A program made the translations under genes and the position numbers. A stretch of 64,000 nt of DNA, taken from positions 186,001 to 250,000 of the forward strand of contig JADJQX010000006.1 in the NCBI GenBank assembly GCA_016712525.1, read 5' to 3'. The stretch comes from Myxococcales bacterium (GTDB taxonomy: Bacteria > Myxococcota_A > Polyangia > Polyangiales > Polyangiaceae). The notes beneath the pieces are model-generated. The model saw only the letters and a list, made by a program, of their open reading frames with translations. It was not told where the DNA came from and searched no databases. This document shows, piece by piece, positions 26,563 to 36,148 of this stretch (the stretch's first letter is position 1; the number at the start of each line of letters is the position of its first letter).

Positions 26563-28053
26563 TCACCGCCGAAAGCGTGCAATCCCAATTGTTGAAAGCC
26601 CAAGAGCGTCGGAGCTCCAGCCCCCTACGACGACGACCCCGCACGGAGCGAGCGCCGCACCGGCAATCGCAGTCCCGCTGAACCCGGCGGGAAGCGAAGT
26701 CAACGTACGTCCCATCGTTCCGAATGTCGGATCAAGGCCACCACCAGAGAGATGGCGTGAGAGCGCCATGCGTGGCTCAAGGGTCGGAGAGGCCGGGAGG
26801 CTGCTACCCGCAAGGAGATATCTGTCCCCCGGTTCGATCAGGAGCGCATTTCCGAAGTCGTCCCGGCCTTGGAAGTCGGACGTGGCGACACCGCCGTCTC
26901 CAAACGTCGGGTCGAACGCGCCGGCCTCCGTGAGGCGAATCGCGATGAAATCGCGGGGGGCCGTTGTGCCGTAGAACCCACCGAGCAACGGGCGTCCAGC
27001 GGTGTCGACCACGACCGTCTGCGCGGTCTGCGAACCGGGGCCTCCGAAATTGGTCAGAAAGAAGCCCGCGTTGCCGAAGGTTGCGTCCAGCGCGCCGTCG
27101 GCGCTGAGACGCACGGCCACCATGTCTGTGCGACTCGCTGCGGGATCCCGGCTGATTCCGGCGGCGAGGATCTTCCCTCCCGGCACTAGTGCCACACTTC
27201 TCGCCTCGTCGGGCGTGCCCCGCACATCGACCATGGCGCGCCCGCCGCTTCCGAACGTCGTGTCCAGTGAGCCATCGGCGTTGTATCGAGCGAACGCCAT
27301 GTCAGCGACGGTGAGGTCATCGGTGAGCGTCTGGCCGGCGACCAGAATGCGCCCATCGGCCATGAGCGCCATCGCCATCGCCTGGTCGGTCCGCGTTGCA
27401 AAGTCGGTCAACACGACGCCCCCGTTGCCGAATGTCGAGTCGAGCACCCCATCGGACGAATAGCGGAGGACCGCGAAGTCGAAGTTCTGCCCGACGAAGC
27501 GGGTGTAGCCCGCGATGAGGATCTTCCCATCCGGCTGCAACGCGATGGCTCTCAGAACATGGCTCGTATTTCCCACCTTCGTCTCGACGAGGCCCGCGGT
27601 TCCGAACGCGGGATCGAGACTGCCGTTCGACAACAGGCGAACAACCGCGAAGCCATCCCCGTTGTTCGTCTTCGTTCCGCCCACTACGATCTTGCCGTCA
27701 CCTTGGATAGCTACCGCGCGCGCACTTGCGGTTTCGTTCCCGTAGGAGAGCACGACCATCCCCCCGTCCCCGAAGGTAGGGTCGAGGGTCCCGGCGGGCC
27801 CGGTGCAGGCGGAGCCGGTGTCGGACGCGTCTCCCGCGTCGGGGGCGGCGTCGGCGTCGGGGGTGTTGGTGTCGGGGCCGTCGGGGCCGGCTTCTGTAGG
27901 CGAGCTCGCGTCCGGGGTAGCGACGTCGGCGCAGGCCGCGCCGTCGCAGGCGGGCGGGGGTTCGGTGTTGCTGCCGCAGGCGAAAGCCGCGAGCGTGAGG
28001 GCGAGCGAGGCCCCGGCGCCGTACAGGGCCGCTCTTCGTTTCGGCAGCATCAT
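26563..28053 (-). CDS. Delta-60 repeat lipoprotein, array unit 2 (variable)
   Basis: The start at 28053 (MMLPKRRAALYGAG) follows GGGTGGGG. The 496-residue product has its own signal sequence, unlike the one shared by units 1 and 3, ending at FAC with spacer PPPACDGAAC and an Asp/Thr/Pro linker. Seven delta-60 repeats follow, with blocks LDPTFGDGG, LDPAFGTAG, LDSTFGNGG, LDTTFGSGG, LDATFGNAG, FDPTFGDGG and LDPTFGTMG. Its stop is 22 bp before the beta-helix start. It is probably exported and lipidated; ligand unknown. Confidence 0.85.
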   Translation of the reverse strand: MMLPKRRAALYGAGASLALTLAAFACGSNTEPPPACDGAACADVATPDASSPTEAGPDGPDTNTPDADAAPDAGDASDTGSACTGPAGTLDPTFGDGGMVVLSYGNETASARAVAIQGDGKIVVGGTKTNNGDGFAVVRLLSNGSLDPAFGTAGLVETKVGNTSHVLRAIALQPDGKILIAGYTRFVGQNFDFAVLRYSSDGVLDSTFGNGGVVLTDFATRTDQAMAMALMADGRILVAGQTLTDDLTVADMAFARYNADGSLDTTFGSGGRAMVDVRGTPDEARSVALVPGGKILAAGISRDPAASRTDMVAVRLSADGALDATFGNAGFFLTNFGGPGSQTAQTVVVDTAGRPLLGGFYGTTAPRDFIAIRLTEAGAFDPTFGDGGVATSDFQGRDDFGNALLIEPGDRYLLAGSSLPASPTLEPRMALSRHLSGGGLDPTFGTMGRTLTSLPAGFSGTAIAGAALAPCGVVVVGGWSSDALGLSTIGIARFRR

Positions 28054-28194
28054 CGCCCCACCCTTCCTTCCACGCTTCTCTCGTTCCACATCCTCATCGA
28101 CGCACCCTTCCTTGATGGGCGCATCGCCCACTCCTCATGGGGTACGTCAGGACGGCGACGTTGTCGCGCGGCGGACGAGAATAAGTCGTGTGGA

Positions 28195-28202
28195 CCCCCC
28201 CC
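28195..28202. promoter_or_regulatory. Poly-C tract (8 C) upstream of delta-60 gene, unit 2
   Basis: This matches the 9-C tract of unit 1 in a conserved leader (28054-28280), ~145 bp before the delta-60 start. Length differs between units. Confidence 0.45.
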
Positions 28203-28345
28203 GAGTCATCGTCGGCTAGGTTTAGCTTCGAATGGCGTGGCGTCAAGCCGCGGGCGGTGCAGCTCGACGAATCGGGCGGCGACTCAGGCAGCGGTCTCGG
28301 CGGAGGCCGTGGGGCCAGGGCGCGCGAAGCGCGCCCCTCTCGTGC

Positions 28346-28708
28346 TCACCCGAGCGCCGCGCGGATGCGCACGAGCACCGCGGGGAGCTCCCGCTCCACG
28401 TGCCACGCCTTCACGCGAAGGACGCGCACGCCGTAGCTCTCGAGGTACCCATCCCGCTCGCGGTCGCGCCGCTCGCGGCCGACGTGGGAGGCCCCGTCGA
28501 CCTCGACCGCGAGCCGCGGTTCCGGCGCAAAGAAGTCGACGATGACCGTGCCGAGGACGACCTGGCGCCGGAATTTGACGCCGAGCCGGCGCCCGCGCAG
28601 TGCCTCCCAGAGGATGCGCTCCGACGCCGTGGGGTTGCGCCTGGAGTACTGGGCGCAGGGGGCGAGAAACGTGCGTTCGTGACGGAAAGACGGAAAGAGA
28701 AAACGCAT
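28346..28708 (-). CDS. DUF559 nuclease-fold protein, unit 2
   Basis: The 120-residue product (MRFLFPSFRHERTF) is close to the unit 1 copy, with some conservative changes (HVGRERRDRERDGYLES). All core motifs are present: SERILWEALRG, KFRRQVVLGTVIVDFF and LAVEVDG. It is intact and probably expressed with the downstream delta-60 gene or independently. Confidence 0.8.
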   Translation of the reverse strand: MRFLFPSFRHERTFLAPCAQYSRRNPTASERILWEALRGRRLGVKFRRQVVLGTVIVDFFAPEPRLAVEVDGASHVGRERRDRERDGYLESYGVRVLRVKAWHVERELPAVLVRIRAALG

Positions 28709-28958
28709 AGGGCCTCCGTGCCGGCGAGGGCGCCGGCTTCGTGCCCCACCGGCGCAGACGCCGTGACAGCGGCAAACTTCGCCCCGCGCCTGACTCCGAT
28801 GCCGCTGGCGCGGCGTGTGCGCCACGGCACGACGCCGGCGCCCTCGCTGGCACGGAGGAAGTGAGTCGCGAGCCTCTCGATCACGCGGCTCGCGACGATC
28901 GCAAGGGTGCCTTCACTCGTTGGAGATCGAGGGGCCCGAGCCGTGCCGCGGTTCTGCG

Positions 28959-29150
28959 CCTCCCCCTCCTCGCTCGCAGGCTTCGCGCAAGCGGGTGTCG
29001 CGACGAGCCGTGGGAAAGCGAAGCCGAGAACGAGGTTTGGGGGAGGCCGACCGGCGAGGAAAAGCTCACACCGAGAAACGCGACGAACGAGAGAACCCGC
29101 GAAGACCTCGAATCGCCATGGGGCTTTTGCTCGCCGGGCGGGTGGGGGCA
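28959..29150. repeat. Dispersed repeat R2, copy 2
   Basis: This copy is nearly identical to copy 1 and lies at the same place, between DUF559 and the VanY fragment. It ends ~15 bp before the junction at ~29165. Confidence 0.85.
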
Positions 29151-30016
29151 ACGCTGCTCTCTCCCTCGTGATCGCCCCGCGGGATGCACGTCTCCTTCTC
29201 GTGGAGGTCGTCGGGGTGGATGGGATAGGGGAAGACGAAGCCGTGCTCCCAGGCGTGCTCGACGAGCCACTTTCCGCCCTTGGTGCAGCCGAAGCCCTGA
29301 CGGAAGACGGTCTCTCCGGAGGCCTTCCACTCGGCGGTGAAGAGGTCGATGGTGGTGCCGAGCTGGTGTTGGCTATGGCCCGGGAGGGCGGACTGCTCGG
29401 CGGCGGAGCAGAAGTCGCTGCGCTTCACCCACCCTTGGAAGGTGACACACTGGGCGAGATAACTCCGATAGACGGACTCGATGTGGCCTGGGACGCCCGC
29501 GCGCGCCATGGCGGCGAGGAGCTCCTTCATGGCCATGGCCGCCTCTTTGCGGAGGCACTGGTACTTTTCGCAGTCGGCGGGGGAGCGGGGCTGGAACTTG
29601 ACGACGTCGACCATGTCGGTCGGGGCGTAGTCGGGAGCGAGTGCGCCTTGGGGGGAGCGGTTGACGAGGGCGAGGAGGTCGTCGCCGTCGACGAAGGAGG
29701 CCTTGAGGTCGCGCGGGGCGAGGAAGTTCTTCTGTGCGCCCTTGGCGAGGACGGCGCAGGCGATGCGTGCGCTCTCTTTCATGGCGCCGTAGGGGTCCTT
29801 CGGGGGCGCGTCCGTGGCCTCGGCGCTCGCGTCGGCCGAGGCGTCGCCCGTGGGGAGGGCCGCGTCGTTGGCGGAGAGCGCGGAGAGCGCGGCGTCGCGG
29901 GGAGGGGCGTCGAGGGCGGCGTCGGCGGGGGGCTCTTGAGGGGCCTGCGGCGCGCTCTTTCCGCACGCGGCGAGCGCGACGAGCGCGGTCGTCAGGGCGA
30001 AGGGCAGGGCGCGCAA
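29066..30016 (-). CDS. Truncated VanY-type peptidase, copy 3, start codon lost
   Basis: The frame matches copy 2 almost throughout, including SQHQLGTTID, and again ends after GDHE plus a tail read from R2. The ATG used by the other copies has been replaced by CTCGCGAGG (near 30027), so only a TTG at 30016 remains in frame, inside the signal peptide. Without YEHWH and without the normal start this copy is probably a pseudogene. Confidence 0.6.
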   Translation of the reverse strand: MRALPFALTTALVALAACGKSAPQAPQEPPADAALDAPPRDAALSALSANDAALPTGDASADASAEATDAPPKDPYGAMKESARIACAVLAKGAQKNFLAPRDLKASFVDGDDLLALVNRSPQGALAPDYAPTDMVDVVKFQPRSPADCEKYQCLRKEAAMAMKELLAAMARAGVPGHIESVYRSYLAQCVTFQGWVKRSDFCSAAEQSALPGHSQHQLGTTIDLFTAEWKASGETVFRQGFGCTKGGKWLVEHAWEHGFVFPYPIHPDDLHEKETCIPRGDHEGESSVAPTRPASKSPMAIRGLRGFSRSSRFSV

Positions 30017-30329
30017 AGAGGGCCTCGCGAGGGCCTCTCATAGGCGAAACGGGGGAGATGAGAGGGGTTCGTGGGGCGGGGCCGAAGCGCGTGCGGAAAA
30101 GGGGGAGAGCAAGGTGCCGCCAACGCGCGGGTGCTCGGGCTTGCCGATGGTCGCGAGGAGAGAAGGTGCCGCCAACGCGCCGGTGCTCGAGCTTGGCGGT
30201 GGTCGCGAGGGAGAGAAGGTGCCCCCCCTCGCAGGTGCTCGGCCTACGGCCTGCGCGCCTGCGGTCCCCCCCAAATCGCGAGCTCCGCTCGCTCAGGGGG
30301 GGACGCAGAGAGAGACGCGCGAAGGAGCG
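30017..30329. repeat. Intergenic ~53-bp repeats and R1, unit 3
   Basis: Three units beginning AGGTGCC start at 30112, 30164 and 30217; the last runs into R1 to ~30306. The first two match the unit 1 sequences (GCCAACGCGCGGGTGCTCGG), not unit 2, although VanY copies 2 and 3 match each other. This is one of the mosaic boundaries. Confidence 0.8.
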
Positions 30330-32456
30330 CTACATGACGCGGACGCAGGCGGCACCGTCACTGAGGAGGTGGTAGGCGCTGCCGGCGGGGACGACGATTC
30401 CGGGATCTCCCGCGCTGGCCTTGATGGTGGCGTCGTCGGCGGTGGCGTTCCAGACGACGCGAAGCCAGCCTTCGGCAGGACCGGGGGGTAGGGTGAGGTC
30501 GAAAGCGGCGCCGGGGGCGCCGTCGAGCTTGAGCCGCTCGAACTGAGCCTCGTTCTCGGTGAGGGTGGCAGACCCCGCGACGGTGTAGACGCCCAGGAGC
30601 TCGGACTGGGAGAGAATGGGCTCGATGACGGAGGGGCCTTGGGGGCCGACGCACTCCCAGGTGACGTCGTTGTCGACGATGGTTCCGCCACGAGTGGTCG
30701 GCCAAGGAGTAGGCTCGGCAGCGCCGGCGGTTCCGCGAGAGAGGGCGCGGTAAACGTACCCGTTCGGGACGGTAGGCTCGACGGACTCACCCGGAGAATA
30801 CTGCCTGCCGGTGACCCATGGGGTGTTGGGGCCGAAGAGGCCCATGGACCAACCGCCCGACTCGACGGCGCGCCACGCGGCAGGGAAACGCGTCGTGTTG
30901 GAGCGGTTGACAATGAGGTCTCCGGCGCTGAACCAGCCGACGAAGCCGGTGTCGGAGCCGGTGCCGCCGAGCCAGTCCGTCGTGCCGACGTCGTGATCGG
31001 CCGAGGCGCCGGTGAGCCGGTTCCAGCCCTGAGCTTGGGTCCCGAACCAAACTCCGTCGTCGAAGGTGACGTGGCCGGGCCGCGGGAGGCTGTAACGACT
31101 GGCGAAGTGCATGCCAATGAAGTAGCCGCTCCCGCCCCAACGAAAGTCCCACTGTCCGGTCTCCGGGTTCCAGACGCATTGATAGCCTGCATCGGTACCT
31201 TCGACGAGAGGGAACTGCTGATGCGACCAGGCGAATGCGGCTTTGGCGTCGACCTTGGAGCCGGCCTGGAACGAGGTGATTTGGCCGCCATCGGAGGAGC
31301 CGAACCAGACGTTGTCGGCGGAATAGTACCCCGGGGTGAAGACGGCAGCGAGGCCGGTCGTGCCAAGGGTGACGATGGCGGGGCCAGCGCCGTACGGATC
31401 ATGGGTGGGCGGGATGAGAAAGGGCCCGTTCCACGTCGTGCCGTCGTCGATGGACCACCGGTATTCTGCGGAGGCGCCAGCGGCTTCGCCCCAGGCGTTC
31501 TTGCCATCCGGGTAGCCGGCTGTGGTGATCTCGATGCGAACGGCGGCGTAGGGCTCGATGAGGTACCCGCGAAGGCGTAGCGTAGGTGGGTTCGTCCCTT
31601 GGGCTGTCAGTGCGGGCCCGGTCGTCGAGACGAAGGTGACGGGCTGTGCCTGGTGAGCGTAACCTCCGTAGTAGGAAGACCGCGGGGTCTCGCCAGCCTC
31701 ACCGAATCCTCCGAGCACCGTGAGGTTGTTGGCCTCGAAGGCATTCGGAGGCTGATTGCCTTCGTGGTAGCACCCGAGGAAGCTCGATGCTCCGGGGGAG
31801 CCTGGAGCCACGCAATAGCCACCTTTGAGGTTCTCGGCGGTGTGGCAGGAGATGTAGGTGCAGCCGAGAAACGAGGCCTCATAGACCCCGTAACCCTTAT
31901 TGCTCTGGGCGTCAAAGCCGATGGCCAAGCCGTTATTCGAATCGTTGCCGACGGTATGGAGTCCGTCGCCGCCGTTCTCGGTCGCTCGCGACCACTGGAC
32001 CTGCCAGTTCGAAGCGGATCCGCCGACGATCGTGTCGATGTAGATTCCGTGGGAAGAAAAACCAGCGAAGGTGCACCTGCTGACGAAGGTGGTCGTGTGC
32101 ATCTGAAGGCCGTAGGCGCCCGCCACGGAGTGGCCGACGGCCTGGCACATGATATCCTCGATGGCGCAGCCGTCGGCGCGAAAGTCGTCCGGTAGACCCA
32201 TGCCGCCATGCCAGGTCCGAATGGCCGTGACACCTTCGTCCGCCAGCAGCACGGTACGGGAGCGTAGTCGCCGTACCGATGCGACCCAGCGCCGCGGAGG
32301 AGCACCCCGCGCCCGATCTCGATCGTGGACCCGATACGGTAGTAGCCCGGAGGGATGTGGACCACTGCGCCGAGGCCATATCCAGGGAGGTTCGGGACGG
32401 CGTCGATGCAGGCTTGAATAGCCGGCGCCGAGTCCGTCATTCCGCCGACGATCGCG

Positions 32457-32462
32457 TCGTAG
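32457..32462. repeat. Target-site duplication, left copy
   Basis: TCGTAG flanks the IS on this side and recurs at 35072-35077. Unit 2 has the uninterrupted GCGTCGTAGGGCAC, so the duplication came from insertion. Confidence 0.85.
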
Positions 32463-32566
32463 TGCGTATTTCGGACCATCGCGATCGGACAAAACGGCGC
32501 ATCGCGATCACCCAAAACGGGGGATGCCGATCACCCAAAACGGGCATCGCGATCGCGGCATGAGGT
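32463..32566. repeat. IS21 left-end repeated binding sites
   Basis: CATCGCGATC occurs at about 23-bp spacing (positions near 32478, 32501 and 32547), with a degenerate ATGCCGATC between. The pattern faces the right-end set in inverted orientation. Confidence 0.75.
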
Positions 32567-32632
32567 GACGGTCTCCTGGGGGCTCCAGCCCATGGCGTCT
32601 ACGACGGCGGCATGGCGACCGAGAGACTTCCG

Positions 32633-34153
32633 ATGCACCGTCTACGAGAGATTTTAAGGCAAAGCTGGCCCTCGGCCTCAGCCACCGGGAGGTCGCGCGC
32701 TCGGTCGGCGTGAGCCCGAGCACCGTGGCGGCGGTCTTCGCCGACGCGAGGTCGCACGGGCTGACGGCGGCGAGCGTGGAAGCGCTCTCCGACGCGGAGC
32801 TCGAGACGTACCTCTATCCCCCAGCTCCACCGTCGTGCATGCGTCCTGAGCCCGACTGCGCGGCGTTGCACGTCGAGCTGCGGCGACCGGGGGTGACGCT
32901 CGCGCTCCTGCACATGGAGTACCTGGCGGCCCAGCCGGACGGGCTACGGTACACCGCGTTCTGCGATCGCTACCGGGCGTGGCAGAAGCGACGCTCACCC
33001 GTGATGCGGCAGACGCACGTCGCGGGCGACAAGATGTTCGTCGACTACGCCGGGATGCGTCCGCGATTCGTGGAGCCCGAGACGGGAGAGGTCGTCGAGG
33101 TCGAGCTGTTCGTCGCCGTTCTCGGGGCGAGCAACTACACGTACGCCGAGGCGACGCGGACGCAGCAGGTGCCCGACTTCGTCGCGAGCGTTGCGCGGGC
33201 GCTCACGTTCTTCGGCGGTGTGCCGCGCGCGATCGTGCCCGATCAACTCAAGAGCGCCGTGGTGAAGGCGTGCCGCTACGACCCTGGCGTGCAACGCACC
33301 ACCGCCGAGCTCGCGCGCCACTACGGCACCACGATTTGCCGGCGCGGCCGAAGTCGCCGCGCGACAAGGCGAAGGTGGAGGTCGGCGTCCAGGTTGCCGA
33401 GCGGTGGTTGCTCGCGCGCATCCGGGACGAGGTTCTCGAGCCTTGGCGAGCTCAACGCGCGCCTGCGTGAGCTCGTTTCGGACCTCAACACGCGGACGAT
33501 GAAGACGTACAAGGCGAGCCGCCGCGAGCTCTTCGAGCGCCTCGACAAGCCTGCCCTCGGGCCGCTCCCCAGCAGGGAGTTCGAGACGCAGACGTGGAAG
33601 AAGGTTGGCCTCAACGTCGACTACCACGTCGCGTTCGACGGCCACTTTTACTCGGTCCCGCACGGCCTGCGTCATGACGACGTCGAGCTCTGGCTTCGGG
33701 CGACGCCAAGCGCGATCGAAGTCTTCCACGGGCGCGAGCGCGTTGCCGCGCACGTGCGGAGCTACAGCCGCGGAGGCTTCACGACCACGACCGAGCACAT
33801 GCCGAGCAGCCACCGTGCTCAGGCCGAGTGGACCCCCTCGCGCATCCTCGACTGGGCCGAGCAGATCGGCCCCTCACACACGCAGCCTCTGCGAAGCCAT
33901 CCTCGGAGGGCGTCATCACCCGGAGCTGGGCTACCGCTCGTGCCTCGGACTGTTTCGGCTCGCGAAAAAGTGCGGGAACGAGCGACTCGACGCGGCCTGC
34001 CGTCGAGCGCTCTACGTGGGCGCGCGCAGCTACCGCTCCGTGCTGACGATCCTGAAACACAACCTCGACACGCAGCCGCTGCCCCAGCCCGAAGCCCCCG
34101 CCGCGACCGGTCCAGTCCACGAAAACGTCCGCGGCGCCGACTACTACCACTGA
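32633..34153 (+). pseudogene. istA: IstA-type DDE transposase, frameshifted
   Basis: The expected start is MHRLREIL at 32633. The HTH segment (LALGLSHREVARSVGVS) continues in another frame, so a base is missing near 32655. The catalytic core is readable: DKMFVDYAG, then FVAVLGASNYTYAEAT, FGGVPRAIVPDQLKSAV and KAKVEVGVQVAERW. Further single-base shifts fall near 33337, 33437 and 33885, and the C-terminus (LILKH-like TILKHNLDTQPLPQ, GADYYH) ends at 34153. A full IstA would have ~505 residues. Decay or sequencing error would both explain this. Confidence 0.85.
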
Positions 34154-34171
34154 GAGAAACAAGGAGAAGAC

Positions 34172-34921
34172 ATGCTGAGAGAACCGACTCTAGAGAAACT
34201 TCACGCCATGCGGTTGGGCGTGCTCGCCTCCGCCTGGCTCGAGCAGGACAAGTCTCCCGACACCCTCGCGATGGCCTTCGACGATCGCTTCGCACTCCTC
34301 GTCGAAGCCGAGATGCTCGCTCGCGAAAATGCTCGGCTCGCGAAAAATCTCCGCGACGCGAAGCTCCGGATCACCGACGCGTGCATCGAGGGAATCTCCT
34401 TCGCCCGTGAGCGTCAGCTCGACAAGCCCATGGTGCGCCGGCTCGCGACATGTCGTTGGGTCACCGAGCACCAGACGGTGATCGTCACGGGAGCCACCGG
34501 GACGGGCAAGAGCTACCTCGCATGCGCCCTCGCCCATGAAGCGTGCCGCAAAGGCTTCCGCGTCGTCTATCGACGCGTGGCGCGGCTCTTCGACGAGCTC
34601 CGCATCGCGCGCGCGGACGGCAGCTACCACCGCGTCCTGTCTCGGATCGCGAAGGCGGACGTCCTCGTGCTCGACGACTTCGCGCTCGCTCCCCTTACCG
34701 AGGAGGCGCGCCGAGATCTGCTCGAGATCCTCGAAGACCGCTACGGCCTTCGCGCGACCGTCTTCACGAGCCAGATCGGACCCGACCGATGGCACGCGTA
34801 CCTGGCCGACCCCACCGTCGCGGACGCCATCTGCGATCGTGTGCTCCACGGCGCTCACAAGATCGCGCTCACCGGGCCCTCGCGGCGCAAGACGCAGGAA
34901 GAATCGAAGTCAGAAACTTGA
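34172..34921 (+). CDS. istB: IstB-like transposition helper ATPase
   Basis: The 249-residue product starts at 34172 with AAGGAGA upstream, 18 bp after istA. Walker A is GATGTGKS and Walker B VLVLDDFAL; a sensor segment (VFTSQIG) and the C-terminal DAICDRVLHGAHKI follow, all typical of IstB. It assists IstA in target selection. It appears intact. Confidence 0.93.
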   Translation: MLREPTLEKLHAMRLGVLASAWLEQDKSPDTLAMAFDDRFALLVEAEMLARENARLAKNLRDAKLRITDACIEGISFARERQLDKPMVRRLATCRWVTEHQTVIVTGATGTGKSYLACALAHEACRKGFRVVYRRVARLFDELRIARADGSYHRVLSRIAKADVLVLDDFALAPLTEEARRDLLEILEDRYGLRATVFTSQIGPDRWHAYLADPTVADAICDRVLHGAHKIALTGPSRRKTQEESKSET

Positions 34922-34989
34922 GCTCAGCAAGGCGGGCCGCTTACCCTGCTCGCGAGCCTGGAACCGATCATCCAGAGCCTCAGGGAGAC

Positions 34990-35071
34990 GTCGCTTCGCT
35001 CCGATCGCGATGACCCGATTTCCGTGATCGCGATGCGCCGAAACGGCCGATCGCGATGGGCGAAATGCGCA
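34990..35071. repeat. IS21 right-end repeated binding sites
   Basis: On the minus strand the end reads TGCGCATTTCGCC, then CATCGCGATC cores ~23 bp apart (three copies). This mirrors the left end. Confidence 0.75.
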
Positions 35072-35077
35072 TCGTAG
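35072..35077. repeat. Target-site duplication, right copy
   Basis: TCGTAG, identical to the left copy; the beta-helix gene resumes here. Confidence 0.85.
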
Positions 35078-36148
35078 GGCACGGCGCCGAAATTGATGAC
35101 GTTGAAGCTCGGGAATGAGGCAGGGCCAACCGACACGGCGCGCCGAGTGGACCAGGTGTAGCTCGAGCCGGCGACGTAGATACCCGCTGGGAACGCGGCC
35201 GTGATACCGGTGGCGGGAAAGGCGAAGATGCTGCCGACCGGGAGCGTGAGCGCAGCCGCGGGTGGAGCGGGGAAGTACGATGTGCCGCCGTCGAGCGAAT
35301 AGCGAAACAGGGAGCTATTGCCTGCGTCGATGGCGACGACGAAATCGTAGTCGCGCGCGGGCTCGCCGGAAATCGTCACGACGGGTAGTCCGGCACCGCT
35401 CGGCGTGACCGCGGAACGAAAACCGGTTCCGCCGAAGAGCGTCTGGTTGGGGTGCGCGAGGATGCGACCCTCGAGGGTGACGGAGGCCCCGTTCGGCTCC
35501 AGCGTGGCGCCCTCGTCGAAGAAGACCTGCACGTTCGCTGGGACGGTGAGGGTGGAACCGGGCGAGGTGACGTAGGTGCCGGAGGGGAAGTGGAGAATAG
35601 CTCCGGTGGACGCGGCGGCGGCCGATGCCGCAGCCGAAATGGCCGTTTCGTCGGAGCCGGCGCCGGTGACACCGTAGCTCCTCACATTGAACATGAGCCG
35701 CGCCGAGGTGTCGCGGGAGGCGCGGGGCTGGATCGCGAGGTTCCCGCCCTCGTCGCATGTGCCCACGACGTACTCGCTGCCGTCCGGACGCTCGACGCGA
35801 ATGAGCCGGCATTGGTCCGCTGCTGTCGCGGCGTTCACGTCGGTCGCGACGACGAAAGATGTGCCCGCGCCAGCCCCGACGTCGAGGCCGGTGAGTGGGC
35901 CATCCGCGACTTCGCCTGCGACGAGGACGGAAACGTCAGTGCCAGTAACCGTCTTGGCGACTCCAAAGACCGTTTTTGATGTCGCGAGATTGGATCGCGA
36001 TGCGCGCGCCACTTCGGGTCGGCCGAGTAGTCCGTCCCATCCCGTAACGCATACAGCATCGCCCGTGGCGATTGAGCCCACGACGGAGCATAGTGTTGCC
36101 ATTCGCCTTTCCTCCCCGACTTGTTGTCTGAATGTTCGTCGTGGCGAC

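Larger units (their letters stand above)
32463..35071 (+). mobile_element. IS21-family insertion sequence (2609 bp)
   Basis: The element begins TGCGTATTTCGG and ends CGAAATGCGCA (5'-TG...CA-3'), flanked by a 6-bp duplication. It carries istA and istB in the same direction, opposite to the beta-helix gene. Both ends hold multiple ~23-bp direct repeats with the core CATCGCGATC, the usual transposase binding sites of IS21. IstB is intact while istA has several frameshifts, so the copy may be inactive, unless those are sequence errors. Confidence 0.92.
30330..36102 (-). pseudogene. Beta-helix protein, array unit 3, split by IS21 element and a frameshift
   Basis: The 5' part runs from the ATG at 36102 (MATLCSVVG, with GGAGG upstream) to 35072. 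The IS21-type element then interrupts the gene, and the 3' part runs 32462-30330, ending ...CVRVM as in unit 2. One G is missing at ~32258 (GGTACGGGAGC here, GGTACGGGGAGC in unit 2), which also shifts the frame. The first ~85 residues belong to a third variable type. The body is nearly identical to unit 2, with patches matching unit 1 near the 3' end. An upstream product would be truncated after the first beta-helix domain. Confidence 0.85.

Noticed and set aside
16373..36102. Prophage tail region (beta-helix tailspike-like proteins)
   Set aside because: No capsid, terminase, baseplate or lysis genes are present; the neighbours are lipoproteins and VanY fragments.
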